DNA of 64,000 nucleotides from Bradyrhizobium jicamae (GCF_001440395.1 NZ_LLXZ01000177.1:1-64000), one strand, 5' to 3'; positions 18,091 to 27,405 are shown, numbered from the stretch's first letter. Program-made: numbers and translations. Notes: generated by a model not told the origin, from the letters alone.

Positions 18091-19394
18091 TAGTATTTCT
18101 CCTTCCGTGCTCCGATGAAATGAACGAGGCGGCGCGCCGACTTGCGGATGGCGCCGCGCCAGCCGAGCGCAGTACGAATCAGCGACACAACGGGATCGTT
18201 CCGCCGCAGCGGGACCAGCACGTCGCCGATCGCAAGGCGCCCACGCCAGATCGGGTTGATCATGGGATGGTCGGGGGCCGCGGTGGAATCCACCATCGAG
18301 ATATCAGGATCGGCGCAGAGGTGTCGGGTCAGATCCAGCGTCAGTTGCACGCCCGGCGAAAATTTCGCAAAGCGCTCGTCGACGCCGAGCTTGAAGTAGA
18401 AGGCGCGGTCGTGGTGGCGCAGCACAATTGCCGCGGCCACCGGCGTCTCGCCGGCGTGCAAGGTCACGATTTCGCACTGGCCGGTCTCAGCCAATGCAGG
18501 AATCGCGCGCCGGATGAAGGCCGCGTCGCCCTCGTGCTGGCCAAGCGCAGTGCCACGCTGGCCCTTCCAGCCGCTTGCTTCCAAGTTCAGGAATGTTTCG
18601 AGAGCGGTGGCGGTTTCGGCGGGGGTGCGCGCCGCCTCGAACCGGATGGCGCCATGCTCGGCGAGACGATTGCGCTGGCGACGCAGTTCTTTCAGCTTCT
18701 TTGCGCCCAGCGCCTCGCGCAGCACTTCGTCGGCATCAGCCGTGGCGTCGAGGCAGGCGCGGACATACGATTGTAGCACCAGCGGCTGCATGCCGTCGCG
18801 ATGCAGCACGTCGGCGAAGGCTGTCATGGCCGGGCCATCCAGTGAAGTGGCGCGGAGGATCAGCGCATGCGCGCCGGCCTGCCGGGCCCGTCGCAGCATG
18901 CTCGTCACGGCTTCCTCGGCCATATCGGCGTCGAGGAGCGGCGTACAAAGCGTGCCGTAGGGATCGGCGCTGACCAAGGCGGGGAGCGGGATCCAGTGGG
19001 AGCGCCACATCGAGATCACCGGCACCAGCCCGATCAGGCGGGAGGCATCGTGCCACGCGCCGAGCGCGGCGGCATCGAGGCGACCTCGCGCCGAGGCGTT
19101 CACCGCCAATTCCCATTCGGGCAGGTAGTAGCCGTTCGGCTCGGAGGCGCGCTCGGAAAGAGCGCGCCATTGAACGGCCGGCACGTCGGCCAGCGGCGTC
19201 AACGTGTCGCAGGCCTTTGCTTCCGTGCTTGGCGCGCGGCGAACTATCGATGTGTCGGCAATCCCTGCCACTTCTCTGCATCCGCTCGCGATTTTTTGCG
19301 GCCGGTGGCCCGCTGTTTGTCGCGTTCTTCCGGCGATGCTAACGGGTAGATGTGGAAAATAGCGTTGTAGCGACGCTCGGATTTGAACGGTCAC
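18090..19394 (-). CDS. GNAT-type acetyltransferase, BioF2/CelD-like
   Basis: A protein of up to 434 residues with the Acetyltransf_6 (BioF2/CelD-like) pattern. An N-terminal lobe begins near PNGYYLPEWELAVNASARG, LKELRRQRNRLAEHGA lies in the middle, and the catalytic GNAT lobe carries RHHDRAFYFKLGVDERFAKF and SPGVQLTLDLTRHL. Relatives acetylate or acylate polysaccharide precursors or amino sugars. The first ATG or GTG is unclear: the GTG at 19394 lies inside a direct repeat, and a GTG at 19271 is an alternative. It overlaps the start of the cupin-oxygenase gene, so the two form an operon. Confidence 0.78.
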   Translation of the reverse strand: MTVQIRASLQRYFPHLPVSIAGRTRQTAGHRPQKIASGCREVAGIADTSIVRRAPSTEAKACDTLTPLADVPAVQWRALSERASEPNGYYLPEWELAVNASARGRLDAAALGAWHDASRLIGLVPVISMWRSHWIPLPALVSADPYGTLCTPLLDADMAEEAVTSMLRRARQAGAHALILRATSLDGPAMTAFADVLHRDGMQPLVLQSYVRACLDATADADEVLREALGAKKLKELRRQRNRLAEHGAIRFEAARTPAETATALETFLNLEASGWKGQRGTALGQHEGDAAFIRRAIPALAETGQCEIVTLHAGETPVAAAIVLRHHDRAFYFKLGVDERFAKFSPGVQLTLDLTRHLCADPDISMVDSTAAPDHPMINPIWRGRLAIGDVLVPLRRNDPVVSLIRTALGWRGAIRKSARRLVHFIGARKEKY

Positions 19395-19490
19395 GTTAAC
19401 GGATTGTTCAGCCTGATGCCACGCGTCCCGCCTACCTCATAAGGGCTAGATCGGTTCGAGCGGTCGCGTTAACGGATCGTTCAGCCTGAT
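19388..19490. repeat. 30-base direct repeat, two copies
   Basis: CGGTCACGTTAACGGATTG... (19,388-19,417) recurs as CGGTCGCGTTAACGGATCG... (19,461-19,490), both ending TTCAGCCTGAT, with two mismatches in 30 bases. They lie between the divergently ordered acetyltransferase promoter side and the end of the GGDEF-EAL gene. They may be duplicated regulatory DNA or a small slipped duplication. Confidence 0.6.
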
Positions 19491-19504
19491 CGAGCGACCA
19501 GCCG

Positions 19505-22231
19505 CTACGCCACCTCGGCGGCGGCGGGAGCCGTGAGGAATTTGGCTTCAAAGTCGTGGGCCGGCATCGGCTTGCCGAAGCAATAGCCCTGTCCTTCTTC
19601 ACAGCCCATCCTGACCAGGAAGTCGGCCGTGTCGCGGTCCTCGATGCCTTCGGCGATGACGGACAGGCCGAGCTGCTTGCTCAGCCCGATGGTCGAACTG
19701 ACGATCGCCGCGTCGTCGGGATTGGTCAGCAAGCCCAACACGAAGGAGCGGTCGATCTTCAGCCCATCGAGCGGGAATTTCTTCAGATAGCTCAAGCTGG
19801 CAAAGCCGGTGCCGAAATCGTCGAAGACGAGACGAACGCCAAGTTCCTGAATCTCGAGGAACGTATTCAGCGCCTCCTGCTCGTCGTGGAGCAGGATGTC
19901 TTCGGTGACCTCGAGCTCGAGGCTGGTCGGACTTAAACCCGTGCTGGCGAGCGCCTGCGCGACCGAGATGGCGAGACCGCCGGACTCCAGTTGCGACGGT
20001 GAAAGGTTCACACCGATGCGGAGCTTGTGTCCCGCGCGTTCCCAGGCGGCACCCTTGGCGCAGGCGGTTTGCAGAACCCAGTCGGCGATCCGTTCGGAAA
20101 TCGGTGAGGTATTGACGATCGGCATGAATTCCGCCGGCGAAACCAGGCCCCGCTCGGGATGACGCCAACGGATCAGGGCTTCGGCGCCCATCAGGCGGCC
20201 GTCGGCCAGACGCAGTTGCGGTTGATAGAACAATTCGAACTCATCGCGTTCCGCGGCCAGCGCCAGCTCCGCTTCCAGCGTCAGGCGCTTCTCAAGTTCG
20301 CGCCGGATCGAGTCTTCGAACAGCACATAGCCGCCGCGGTTGGTCGCCTTGGCGCGGCTCAGCGCTAGATGCGCGTTGCTGAGAAGCTCATCGGCCTTTC
20401 GTCCGTCGCCCGGGCAAACGGCGGCGCCGATGCTGACCTTGACGCGGAGGTGGCGGTTTCCGGCCAGCAGCGGCGCGTCGAAACTGTCGCCAATCTGCTC
20501 GGCAAAGCGGCTGAGGTTTTCTCCGATGTCGCTCGTCGGAACAGCGATGGCGAATTCGTCGCCACTCAAACGCGCGACGAGACCCGTCGGCGGAGTTGCC
20601 GCCGCCAATCGCTGCGAAATGGCGCGAAGCACGAGATCGCCGCAGGTATGGCCGAGCATGTCGTTGATCTGCTGGAAGCCGTCGATGCCGATCACCAGCA
20701 GGGCCACCTTGCCGCCGCTTGCCTCGTCGGCAGAAATTTTCGCATCGAGTTGGGCGTGAAGGGTGTTTCGGTTGATGAGCCCTGTCAGCGTGTCGTGTTC
20801 CGCCAGATATTTGATCCTCTCGGCTTCGCGCTTGCGTACCGAGATGTCGCGCAGGATCGCCCCGAATTGAAACCCATCGGCGCCTTGCCAGCCGGAGAAG
20901 GAAGCTTCAACCGGAAACACCTCGCCATTGCTGCGGCGTCCGTCGAACTCGACCACTGATCCGGCAGCCAGATGGGCAGCGCTCTCGATCGAAAAGGAAG
21001 ACGTGGGGAGGGCTTCGTCGCGGGCGCAGATCTCGTCGAAGGGGCGGCCGATCATTTCCTCCGGCTTGTAGCCGAAGATCGCGGTCGCGCCGGGATTCCA
21101 GACCGTAATCATGTAACGGGAATCCGTGCAGATCAGGCCGTCGCCGAGCGACATCGCCACGCGCTGAAAGCGGCTCTCGGCGACCCTGCCGAGCAGATCG
21201 CGGATGTCGATTTCGTCGAGCGCGGTGGCCGCGATGTAGACGATGATGGCGATATGGAACAGCGACGTGTCGACAATGAGCGGAAAGGCCGCCTGCAGGG
21301 CAAAGGCGCCGGTCTCGAGGGCGACCGCCGTTGCACCGAGCATCGCCACGCGCTTGCGGGCGGAAAGGCGGCGCCATGAGAGCAGCATGAGCAAGGCGAG
21401 CAGGACCAGGCCCGTCGCCGTGACGACGTGCGAAGTCCATTGCAGCGCGCGGTTCTGCAGCAGCGATTCTGCGGCCAGTGTCTGCAGCACGGGACCGGAC
21501 AGGATCACGCCGTTCGGGACACTGAAGCGGTCACCGAGTTCGAGAGCCGTGCCGCCGACGATGACCTTCTTGCCCCTGAGCTTTTGCAGTGTCGCCGGGT
21601 CGCCGCGCAGGACGTCGACAAAGGATACTTTGGGAATGCCGGCCGTTCGGATGCTGTAGTCGATCAGGAATGGCGCGCGCTTTTCGCCGTATTGGCCGGA
21701 GATGACGGAAGCCATCGACGGCACGAATTTGCCGTCCAGCTTCTCGCCGAACGGATAGCGGCGGACGAGGCCGTCGGGTCCGACTTCGACATTGACGAGA
21801 GCAGGCCATGAATGTTCAGCGAATTGCGGCAACGGACGATTGACGTGAAGCGTCGTCCTGTCGGTGCGGGGCTGCTGGAAGGAGGGCAGCACGACCGATC
21901 CGCCGGCGCCCTGCAGGGCTTCGGCGAAATTTCGGTCCGACGAGGTGTCGGAAGGCGTCGAGAAGTCGACATCGAGCGCAATGTCCTGGACGTCCGCCTT
22001 CTGAAGCTGCCGGATCAGTTCGGCGTGGAACAGGCGCGGCCACGGCCAGACGCCGATCCTTTCGATCGACGACGCGTCGATCGCGACCACCACGATGTCG
22101 CCGCTGACCTGGCGCGACTGCCAGGAGAATCGCTGGTCGGCCAGTACATTGCGAAGCGAACTATGCCAGCCGCCCGCCAGGACGATCGCCAACGCGATCA
22201 TCACGAAAAGATGCGGCCGATACTGTTTCAC
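19505..22231 (-). CDS. CHASE2-PAS-GGDEF-EAL signalling protein
   Basis: A 908-residue membrane protein starting at a GTG. An N-terminal membrane helix is followed by an extracytoplasmic CHASE2 sensor (residues about 25-270, with VVAIDASSIERIGVWPWPR and LRGKKVIVGGTA), three membrane helices (about 280-345), and a PAS domain (about 355-480, ITVWNPGATAIFGYKPEEMI). The GGDEF domain has ARLSGDEFAI and so retains an SGDEF signature. The EAL domain has GAEALIRWRHP, DDFGTGFASLSYLKKF, and AEGIED, with catalytic residues present. It should sense something in the periplasm and make and/or break cyclic-di-GMP. It follows a FecR gene by 82 bases on the same strand, so the FecR domain may feed this sensor. 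Confidence 0.93.
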   Translation of the reverse strand: MKQYRPHLFVMIALAIVLAGGWHSSLRNVLADQRFSWQSRQVSGDIVVVAIDASSIERIGVWPWPRLFHAELIRQLQKADVQDIALDVDFSTPSDTSSDRNFAEALQGAGGSVVLPSFQQPRTDRTTLHVNRPLPQFAEHSWPALVNVEVGPDGLVRRYPFGEKLDGKFVPSMASVISGQYGEKRAPFLIDYSIRTAGIPKVSFVDVLRGDPATLQKLRGKKVIVGGTALELGDRFSVPNGVILSGPVLQTLAAESLLQNRALQWTSHVVTATGLVLLALLMLLSWRRLSARKRVAMLGATAVALETGAFALQAAFPLIVDTSLFHIAIIVYIAATALDEIDIRDLLGRVAESRFQRVAMSLGDGLICTDSRYMITVWNPGATAIFGYKPEEMIGRPFDEICARDEALPTSSFSIESAAHLAAGSVVEFDGRRSNGEVFPVEASFSGWQGADGFQFGAILRDISVRKREAERIKYLAEHDTLTGLINRNTLHAQLDAKISADEASGGKVALLVIGIDGFQQINDMLGHTCGDLVLRAISQRLAAATPPTGLVARLSGDEFAIAVPTSDIGENLSRFAEQIGDSFDAPLLAGNRHLRVKVSIGAAVCPGDGRKADELLSNAHLALSRAKATNRGGYVLFEDSIRRELEKRLTLEAELALAAERDEFELFYQPQLRLADGRLMGAEALIRWRHPERGLVSPAEFMPIVNTSPISERIADWVLQTACAKGAAWERAGHKLRIGVNLSPSQLESGGLAISVAQALASTGLSPTSLELEVTEDILLHDEQEALNTFLEIQELGVRLVFDDFGTGFASLSYLKKFPLDGLKIDRSFVLGLLTNPDDAAIVSSTIGLSKQLGLSVIAEGIEDRDTADFLVRMGCEEGQGYCFGKPMPAHDFEAKFLTAPAAAEVA

Positions 22232-22313
22232 GTGGTCACCATTCTGGTGGTTCGAATGCGGCGTGGTTGGGATTGATGGCTTTCAGTTCGGGCTATGCGC
22301 GTCAGCTCACCGT

Positions 22314-23423
22314 TCAGCTTCTGCCCCGGCCGTTCCCATTGCCGTTTCCGTTCCCATGCCCATTTGCGTTGCCATTGCCCCTGCCGTTGCCATTGGCCCC
22401 GTTCCCATTGCCGTTTCCGTTTCCATTCCCATTGTTGCTTTTGCCGTTGCCGTTTCCGCCGCCCTCAGAGCCGCTGGAGGCAGCTATCGCGGCGTTGACG
22501 CTGGAGGCGCTGTTCGCTGCGCTGCTGGCGCCGTTGCCCTGGCTGTTGTTCGCGGTGTCGGACGCATCCCAGACCGTGTTGTCCCTGGCGGCGTTACGCG
22601 ATCCGCCATGCACCGCCGACTTGTCGCGGGCGAGGCCGTGAGTGACGCGATGGACGTTGAGGCGGACTTCGCCGATCGACGATGAGATGCGGGTCACGCC
22701 CGGCCTCGCGAAGTGCACACTGGACTGACGTGACGGCTGGACGCCCTGTCCATTGCTGGCGTGGCGGATCGCCGTAAGGCCTCCGCGCGGCACCGGCGTG
22801 CGCTCGATCGAGGGCGCGCGGGGCTTGCCTTGCTCGATCGGGGCGAGGACACCGGCTCCGCCCAGCGACAGCCCGGTCTTGCCGCTTGCGAAGGCGGTCG
22901 CATGCTGGCCGGCCATCACTTGCGCGATCTGGCCGGTCTTGAAGTCGGAGACCTCAACCTGGCCGCGGATCACGTCGACGCTGGTCTTTCCCGCATTGAC
23001 GGTGACTCGGAATTGCGTGCCCTTCACCACGGCGGCGAGGTAGGGCGTCTCGACTTCGAAATGCTTGACGTTGCGCTTTTCGACGTCGAGCAGGATCGAG
23101 CCCGCTTTCTGCATGATCGTCGTCGACAGCCCTTCCTTCTTCTCGGCGGGGACGCCGATTACGGAATTCGGCGCGACCAGAATCGTTTCGTCGCCGCGCT
23201 TCAACAGGACGCGGCCGTTACGGCCGGTGCGAATCGTATCGCCCGGCTTCAGGACGTCTTCCTGCTTCAGCGATGCCTGTTGCACGCCGCTGCCGGCGAG
23301 CCAGACCTCGCCCGAGGATTTGCTGACCGTCCAGTCGCCGCCATCGGCGGCGAACGCGCCGGAAGCCGCAGCCAGCATAAATGCTCCAGCGAGTGCTGCT
23401 GAGATCGGATTGGCCGCACGCAT
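22314..23423 (-). CDS. FecR-domain periplasmic protein with Gly/Asn repeat tail
   Basis: The 369-residue protein has a signal peptide (residues 1-25, ending GAFA), then a FecR domain (about 55-165: KPGDTIRTGRNGRVLLKRGD, VETPYLAAVVKGTQFRVTVN). The C-terminal third is low complexity, and the last 60 residues are almost only GNG repeats (22,320-22,470). This is not the anti-sigma FecR of iron transport: there is no sigma factor or receptor nearby. FecR paired with a CHASE2 protein is a known arrangement, pointing to a periplasmic input module for the next gene. A GGAGAGAG ribosome-binding site precedes the ATG. Confidence 0.88.
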   Translation of the reverse strand: MRAANPISAALAGAFMLAAASGAFAADGGDWTVSKSSGEVWLAGSGVQQASLKQEDVLKPGDTIRTGRNGRVLLKRGDETILVAPNSVIGVPAEKKEGLSTTIMQKAGSILLDVEKRNVKHFEVETPYLAAVVKGTQFRVTVNAGKTSVDVIRGQVEVSDFKTGQIAQVMAGQHATAFASGKTGLSLGGAGVLAPIEQGKPRAPSIERTPVPRGGLTAIRHASNGQGVQPSRQSSVHFARPGVTRISSSIGEVRLNVHRVTHGLARDKSAVHGGSRNAARDNTVWDASDTANNSQGNGASSAANSASSVNAAIAASSGSEGGGNGNGKSNNGNGNGNGNGNGANGNGRGNGNANGHGNGNGNGNGRGRS

Positions 23424-23551
23424 GAAACTCTCTCCATTGCCGCTTTGTCCCGTAGGCTAGGAGAAATGTTTCAACATTGAGTGAGCGAAAGCCGCGCGCC
23501 TCGCGTGATGCATTAACCGTTCATTGACCATAATTTTCTATTAAAAATCAT

Positions 23552-25336
23552 ATGGCTACCAGTTCCGTCACCGATTTCGGCTCTTCATCCGTACAATTAC
23601 GGAGGCGGGCCACTTCAGCTTTGTCCCGCGTGGTGACGATTAGCGTCGGACTGTGGAGTTTGATCGCCTTCCCGGCGCAGGCGCAGCACGCCAACCAGCC
23701 CGCGTATGATCCGAAGCAGACCGAGAGACGTTTCGAGGACCAGCAATCGAGTCAGGGTGCGAACGGACGGCCGCGGCTGCCGTCGCCGCAATTTGCTGGC
23801 GCGGAGGGGCAGGGAAACTCGATGCCGCTGTTCGTGCTTCGGCGCGTTTCGATCCGCGGCGCCGTCGCGATCCCGCAGGACCGGCTGGCGACCGCCTATC
23901 AATCCTACATCGGGAAAAAAGTATCGCAGGCCGACCTGGCCACGATGGCCGCTGCGATCGGCGATATCTATCGCGCCGCCGGCTTTCATCTCAGCCGCGC
24001 GATCGTTCCGCCGCAGGATATCCAGAGCGGTGCGCTTCGCATTCAAGTCATCGAAGGCAGCATCACGGATCTGACATTGAAGGGCGACGGCGCCGAGCAA
24101 TTCGGCGTCCAGCCGATGCTCGCGGCCGTGCTGGCGGAACGGCCGTCGCGGCTTGCAACGCTCGAACGGCAATTGCTGCTGATCAACGGCAGGCCCGGCG
24201 TGCGGATTGAGGACACCGCGATCGAGGAGATCGGCACCGCGAGCGGTCACTTCCGCCTGATCCTGTCGGTGAAAACCTGGCACGTCTTCACCTCGTTCGG
24301 CGTCGACAATTTCGGATCGTCCTCGGTCGGGCCGTGGCAGAGTTACGGAGCGGCCGCGTTCAACTCCTATCTCGTAGCAGGCGATTCCTTGGCGGTGAAT
24401 CTCTCGACCACGCCCGGCGATGTCAGGCAACTCGCATTCGGCCGGCTCTCCTATGAGGCGCCGGTCGGCACCGACGGTGCCCGCGTCGGCGCGTCGGGCT
24501 ATTACAGCGAGGTCCGGCCCGGCGATTACCGCCGTCTCTTTGGCGACACCATCAAGACCGATTCGTTCGAAATTCGCGGCAGCATCGTTCCCTTGCAATC
24601 GCAGAAGTCCGGCCTGACGCTGACTGCGGCTGCCGGTTTCACCAATGCGTCCGAGAAAGACGTGTTCGGCCCGATCTACGCCGACCGCATCCGCACCGTC
24701 AGTTTCACGGCCGATTACCGCCTGCAGGACGATTTCGGCGGTACCAATTATCTGACGGCGAACTATCGCCAGGGCCTCGACATTTTCGGTGCCTCGCACC
24801 GCGGCGACGATGACCTGTCGCGCTTCGGCGCATCAGCCACATTCTCCGCGCTGAATTTCTGGTTCACGCGCTACCAAACGATAACAGATGCGTGGTCGCT
24901 GAAACTCGCCGCAGCCGGCCAGGCCGCGTCCGGTCCGCTCTTCACCTCGCAGCAATTCTATCTCGGCGGCCTCGCATTCGGGCGCGGCTATGGCAGCGCC
25001 GAGATCAGCGGCGACAACGGTCTTGCCGGCACGGCCGAACTGCGCTTCGACCAGAAGACCAGTCTGCAGTATCTCAGCGGCTACCAGCTTTACGCCTTCG
25101 TCGACAGCGGCGTCGCCTGGAACGACGGCTACCACCTGAGCGACGGCCTGTCGCTGACCTCGGCCGGCGCCGGCGTCCGCTTCTTCCTCGTCGACGGCCT
25201 GCAAGCCGACATCGGCGCCGCCGCGCCGCTCACTTACCGCGCACCAGACAATCCAACCCGCGGCGCGCGCGTGCTGTTCTCGCTGACGAGCGCGCTGAAG
25301 CTCTGTCCGGTGCGCGCGACGACAAGGTGTCTGTAG
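23552..25336 (+). CDS. TpsB-type outer-membrane transporter (ShlB/FhaC/HecB family)
   Basis: The 594-residue protein has an N-terminal signal region (about residues 20-45, ending FPAQAQ). POTRA-like domains follow (about 90-240; VLRRVSIRGAVAIPQDRLAT, then GSITDLTLKGDGAE), and then a 16-strand-type barrel. The conserved loop appears as GGLAFGRGYGSAEISGDNG, matching the V/F-RGY motif that reaches into the pore, and the protein ends as an outer-membrane barrel. Such proteins export a large TpsA exoprotein by two-partner secretion. No TpsA gene with a haemagglutination-activity domain is adjacent. It is divergent from the FecR gene, with about 130 bases between them that must hold both promoters. 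Confidence 0.9.
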   Translation: MATSSVTDFGSSSVQLRRRATSALSRVVTISVGLWSLIAFPAQAQHANQPAYDPKQTERRFEDQQSSQGANGRPRLPSPQFAGAEGQGNSMPLFVLRRVSIRGAVAIPQDRLATAYQSYIGKKVSQADLATMAAAIGDIYRAAGFHLSRAIVPPQDIQSGALRIQVIEGSITDLTLKGDGAEQFGVQPMLAAVLAERPSRLATLERQLLLINGRPGVRIEDTAIEEIGTASGHFRLILSVKTWHVFTSFGVDNFGSSSVGPWQSYGAAAFNSYLVAGDSLAVNLSTTPGDVRQLAFGRLSYEAPVGTDGARVGASGYYSEVRPGDYRRLFGDTIKTDSFEIRGSIVPLQSQKSGLTLTAAAGFTNASEKDVFGPIYADRIRTVSFTADYRLQDDFGGTNYLTANYRQGLDIFGASHRGDDDLSRFGASATFSALNFWFTRYQTITDAWSLKLAAAGQAASGPLFTSQQFYLGGLAFGRGYGSAEISGDNGLAGTAELRFDQKTSLQYLSGYQLYAFVDSGVAWNDGYHLSDGLSLTSAGAGVRFFLVDGLQADIGAAAPLTYRAPDNPTRGARVLFSLTSALKLCPVRATTRCL

Positions 25337-25338
25337 CG

Positions 25339-25746
25339 TCAGACCGGCTCGTAGCTCTCGCTGGTGCAGGTATCCTCGGCTTCGACCTTTTGCCGATCGG
25401 CGATCACGCCGTCGGAAATCTCGATCCGATAGGTCTGCGTGCCCAGGGGCTTGCCGGTCACCGAAACCACTTCGGCCTTGACGCAGGCGGTCCAGCCGGG
25501 GCCGCGGAGGTTGGGGCGCGGCTCGGAGACGCGAACATGTGTCGGTTGCGAGGCCGCCATAAATACCGAGTCCAGCTTCTGCCGCAGCAGCATCTTGACG
25601 TCGGGCGGCGTCCCCAACGTAGGCGGGTCGGGCGCCTTGCCGCGCATGAAATCGGGCACCGGCGCGCGGACGTCGGCAAAGCCGCAACCCGCAAGCATCA
25701 GCGCCGCGCCCGCCACCAGCGCTATATGAACCCCGATCCGCCGCAT
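25339..25746 (-). CDS. Putative lipoprotein, hypothetical
   Basis: The start at 25746 (MRRIGVHIALVAGAALMLAG) gives a lipoprotein signal with the lipobox LAGC at residues 18-21. The 135-residue product ends three bases from the TpsB stop on the opposite strand. The mature part has two further cysteines (WTACVKAEVV and EDTCTSE) that could pair. No domain is recognised. Likely anchored in the inner or outer membrane, facing the periplasm. Confidence 0.75.
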   Translation of the reverse strand: MRRIGVHIALVAGAALMLAGCGFADVRAPVPDFMRGKAPDPPTLGTPPDVKMLLRQKLDSVFMAASQPTHVRVSEPRPNLRGPGWTACVKAEVVSVTGKPLGTQTYRIEISDGVIADRQKVEAEDTCTSESYEPV

Positions 25747-25965
25747 CGGAGGTTGTCTTAGCCCAGCAGGGCGATTCCGGACAGGGGATTGCCGCACACA
25801 AAGCGATCTCGCGACTGTGATTTGGATCACTGCGCGCGATTTTGGCCCTGCGACAACATCGCCTTTGAATCGGGCCTCCGTCACGCCTCACATGGCGCGG
25901 CCGGCTTGAACCTATGGCTTCGGGGACGTGACCAATCCGAAGCCTGTACTGTCGGAGGTGGCATC

Positions 25966-27405
25966 ATGTTCCGTCACACGCTGTTTGGATTGATGGTTCC
26001 CGCTGCGTTGCTCTTGGGCGCACCGTCTGCGTTCGCTGAGAATCGCCTCGCACTGGTGATCGGCCAGTCCGCCTATCGATCGGTGCCGGCGCTGCCCAAC
26101 CCGGCCAACGACGCCAAGGCGGTCACCCAGTTGCTCACCGATTCCGGCTTCGAGGTTTCGACGGCCTCCGACCTTTCGCAGGGGCAGATGCGGGATAAGG
26201 TCAGCGAATTCGCCGGCAAGGTGGCAGCCAAGGGTCCGGATACCGTGGCCCTGGTGTTTTACGCCGGCCATGGCCTGCAGATCGACGGCGAGAATTTTCT
26301 GGTTCCGGTCGACATCGATGCGAAGCGCGAAGCCGACATTCCGCTCCAGGCGGTGCGCCTCAACGACATCCTCAATACGCTGGCCTCGGTGCCGAGCAGG
26401 ATGCGCATCCTGATGCTCGATGCCTGCCGCAACAATCCGTTCCCCGAGTTGAAGACCGCCGGCAGCGGGCTGGCGCTGGTCGATGCCAAGGTCGGCGCGC
26501 CCGGCACTTTCCTGTCGTTCTCGACCTCGCCCGGCGCGGTCGCGGAAGACGGCTCCGGCAACAACAGCCCCTATACGACCGCGCTGCTTGCGGCTGGCAA
26601 GGAGCGGGGGATTCCGATCGAGGAGACCTTCAAGCGCGTGCGGCTGGCGGTGAACAAGGTCACCGAAGGCCGGCAGACGCCGTGGGACAGCTCGTCGCTG
26701 ACCGAGGATTTTCGCTTTTCCGGCGCCTCCGTCGCTGGTCCCAAGCCCGCGGCCGCGCCCAAGAAGACGGTTGCCGAATGGACGCGCGAGCTGAACGGCA
26801 AGCCGGTCGAGGCGGCGAACGAATTGATCGTGGCCGACGGCACCGACGAAGCCTATGAGGCTTTTGCCGGTCTCTACCCGCAGACCTCGCTCGGACGGCT
26901 GGCGCGCGATTGGCTGGTCCGGCACCGCCGTATGGTGGCCTGGAATAACGCCGTGCTGATTAACACCGCGTCGGGCTATCGCTCGTTCCTGACGCGCTTC
27001 CCCGACAGCGATCTCAGCGCGACCGCGCGCAAGCTGGAGGAGCGGCTGCGCAACCGTCCCGAGTTCACGCCGGCCGTTGCGGCCGCCAACGCCGCGCTGC
27101 CGCAGAACGTTGCGCTCGCCGCACCGATGTGTCCCTGCAACGTGCAGCCGCCGCAGCAGCAGCCGATCAAGGTCAATGCGCCGGTACGGCGCGTCGAGCC
27201 GGATCCGCCGAAGCGCGTCGATCGCAAGCCGCCGCGGCGCGTGCGCGAGCCGGATGACGACGTCGTGGTCGTTCGCCGTCCGCCACCGCGCGTGGTGTAC
27301 GATGCGCCGCCGCCACCGCCGGTCAGCATCGGCATCGGCATCGGTCTCGGCGGATTTGGTGGTGGACGCGGTGGCAACTATGGCGGCCACAGGGGTGGAT
27401 ACTGA
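25966..27405 (+). CDS. Secreted caspase-like (metacaspase p20) protein
   Basis: The start at 25966 follows GGAGGTGG. The 479-residue protein has a signal peptide (ending SAFA, residue 24), then a caspase-fold peptidase C14 domain starting NRLALVIGQSAYRSVPALPN. The catalytic dyad is visible: histidine 102 in FYAGHGLQ and cysteine 154 in LDACRNNPF. A helical linker is followed by a Pro/Arg-rich segment and a C-terminal GGFGGGRGGNYGGHRGGY tail. Bacterial metacaspases of this kind cleave after basic residues. The exported location is inferred from the signal peptide. The gene stands between a lipoprotein gene and the PQQ dehydrogenase gene, probably under its own promoter. Confidence 0.9.
   Translation: MFRHTLFGLMVPAALLLGAPSAFAENRLALVIGQSAYRSVPALPNPANDAKAVTQLLTDSGFEVSTASDLSQGQMRDKVSEFAGKVAAKGPDTVALVFYAGHGLQIDGENFLVPVDIDAKREADIPLQAVRLNDILNTLASVPSRMRILMLDACRNNPFPELKTAGSGLALVDAKVGAPGTFLSFSTSPGAVAEDGSGNNSPYTTALLAAGKERGIPIEETFKRVRLAVNKVTEGRQTPWDSSSLTEDFRFSGASVAGPKPAAAPKKTVAEWTRELNGKPVEAANELIVADGTDEAYEAFAGLYPQTSLGRLARDWLVRHRRMVAWNNAVLINTASGYRSFLTRFPDSDLSATARKLEERLRNRPEFTPAVAAANAALPQNVALAAPMCPCNVQPPQQQPIKVNAPVRRVEPDPPKRVDRKPPRRVREPDDDVVVVRRPPPRVVYDAPPPPPVSIGIGIGLGGFGGGRGGNYGGHRGGY

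Noticed and set aside
22267..22641. Proline/leucine-rich plus-strand frame with apparent repeats
   Set aside because: It is the complement of the Gly/Asn repeat tail of the FecR protein, not a separate repeat protein.
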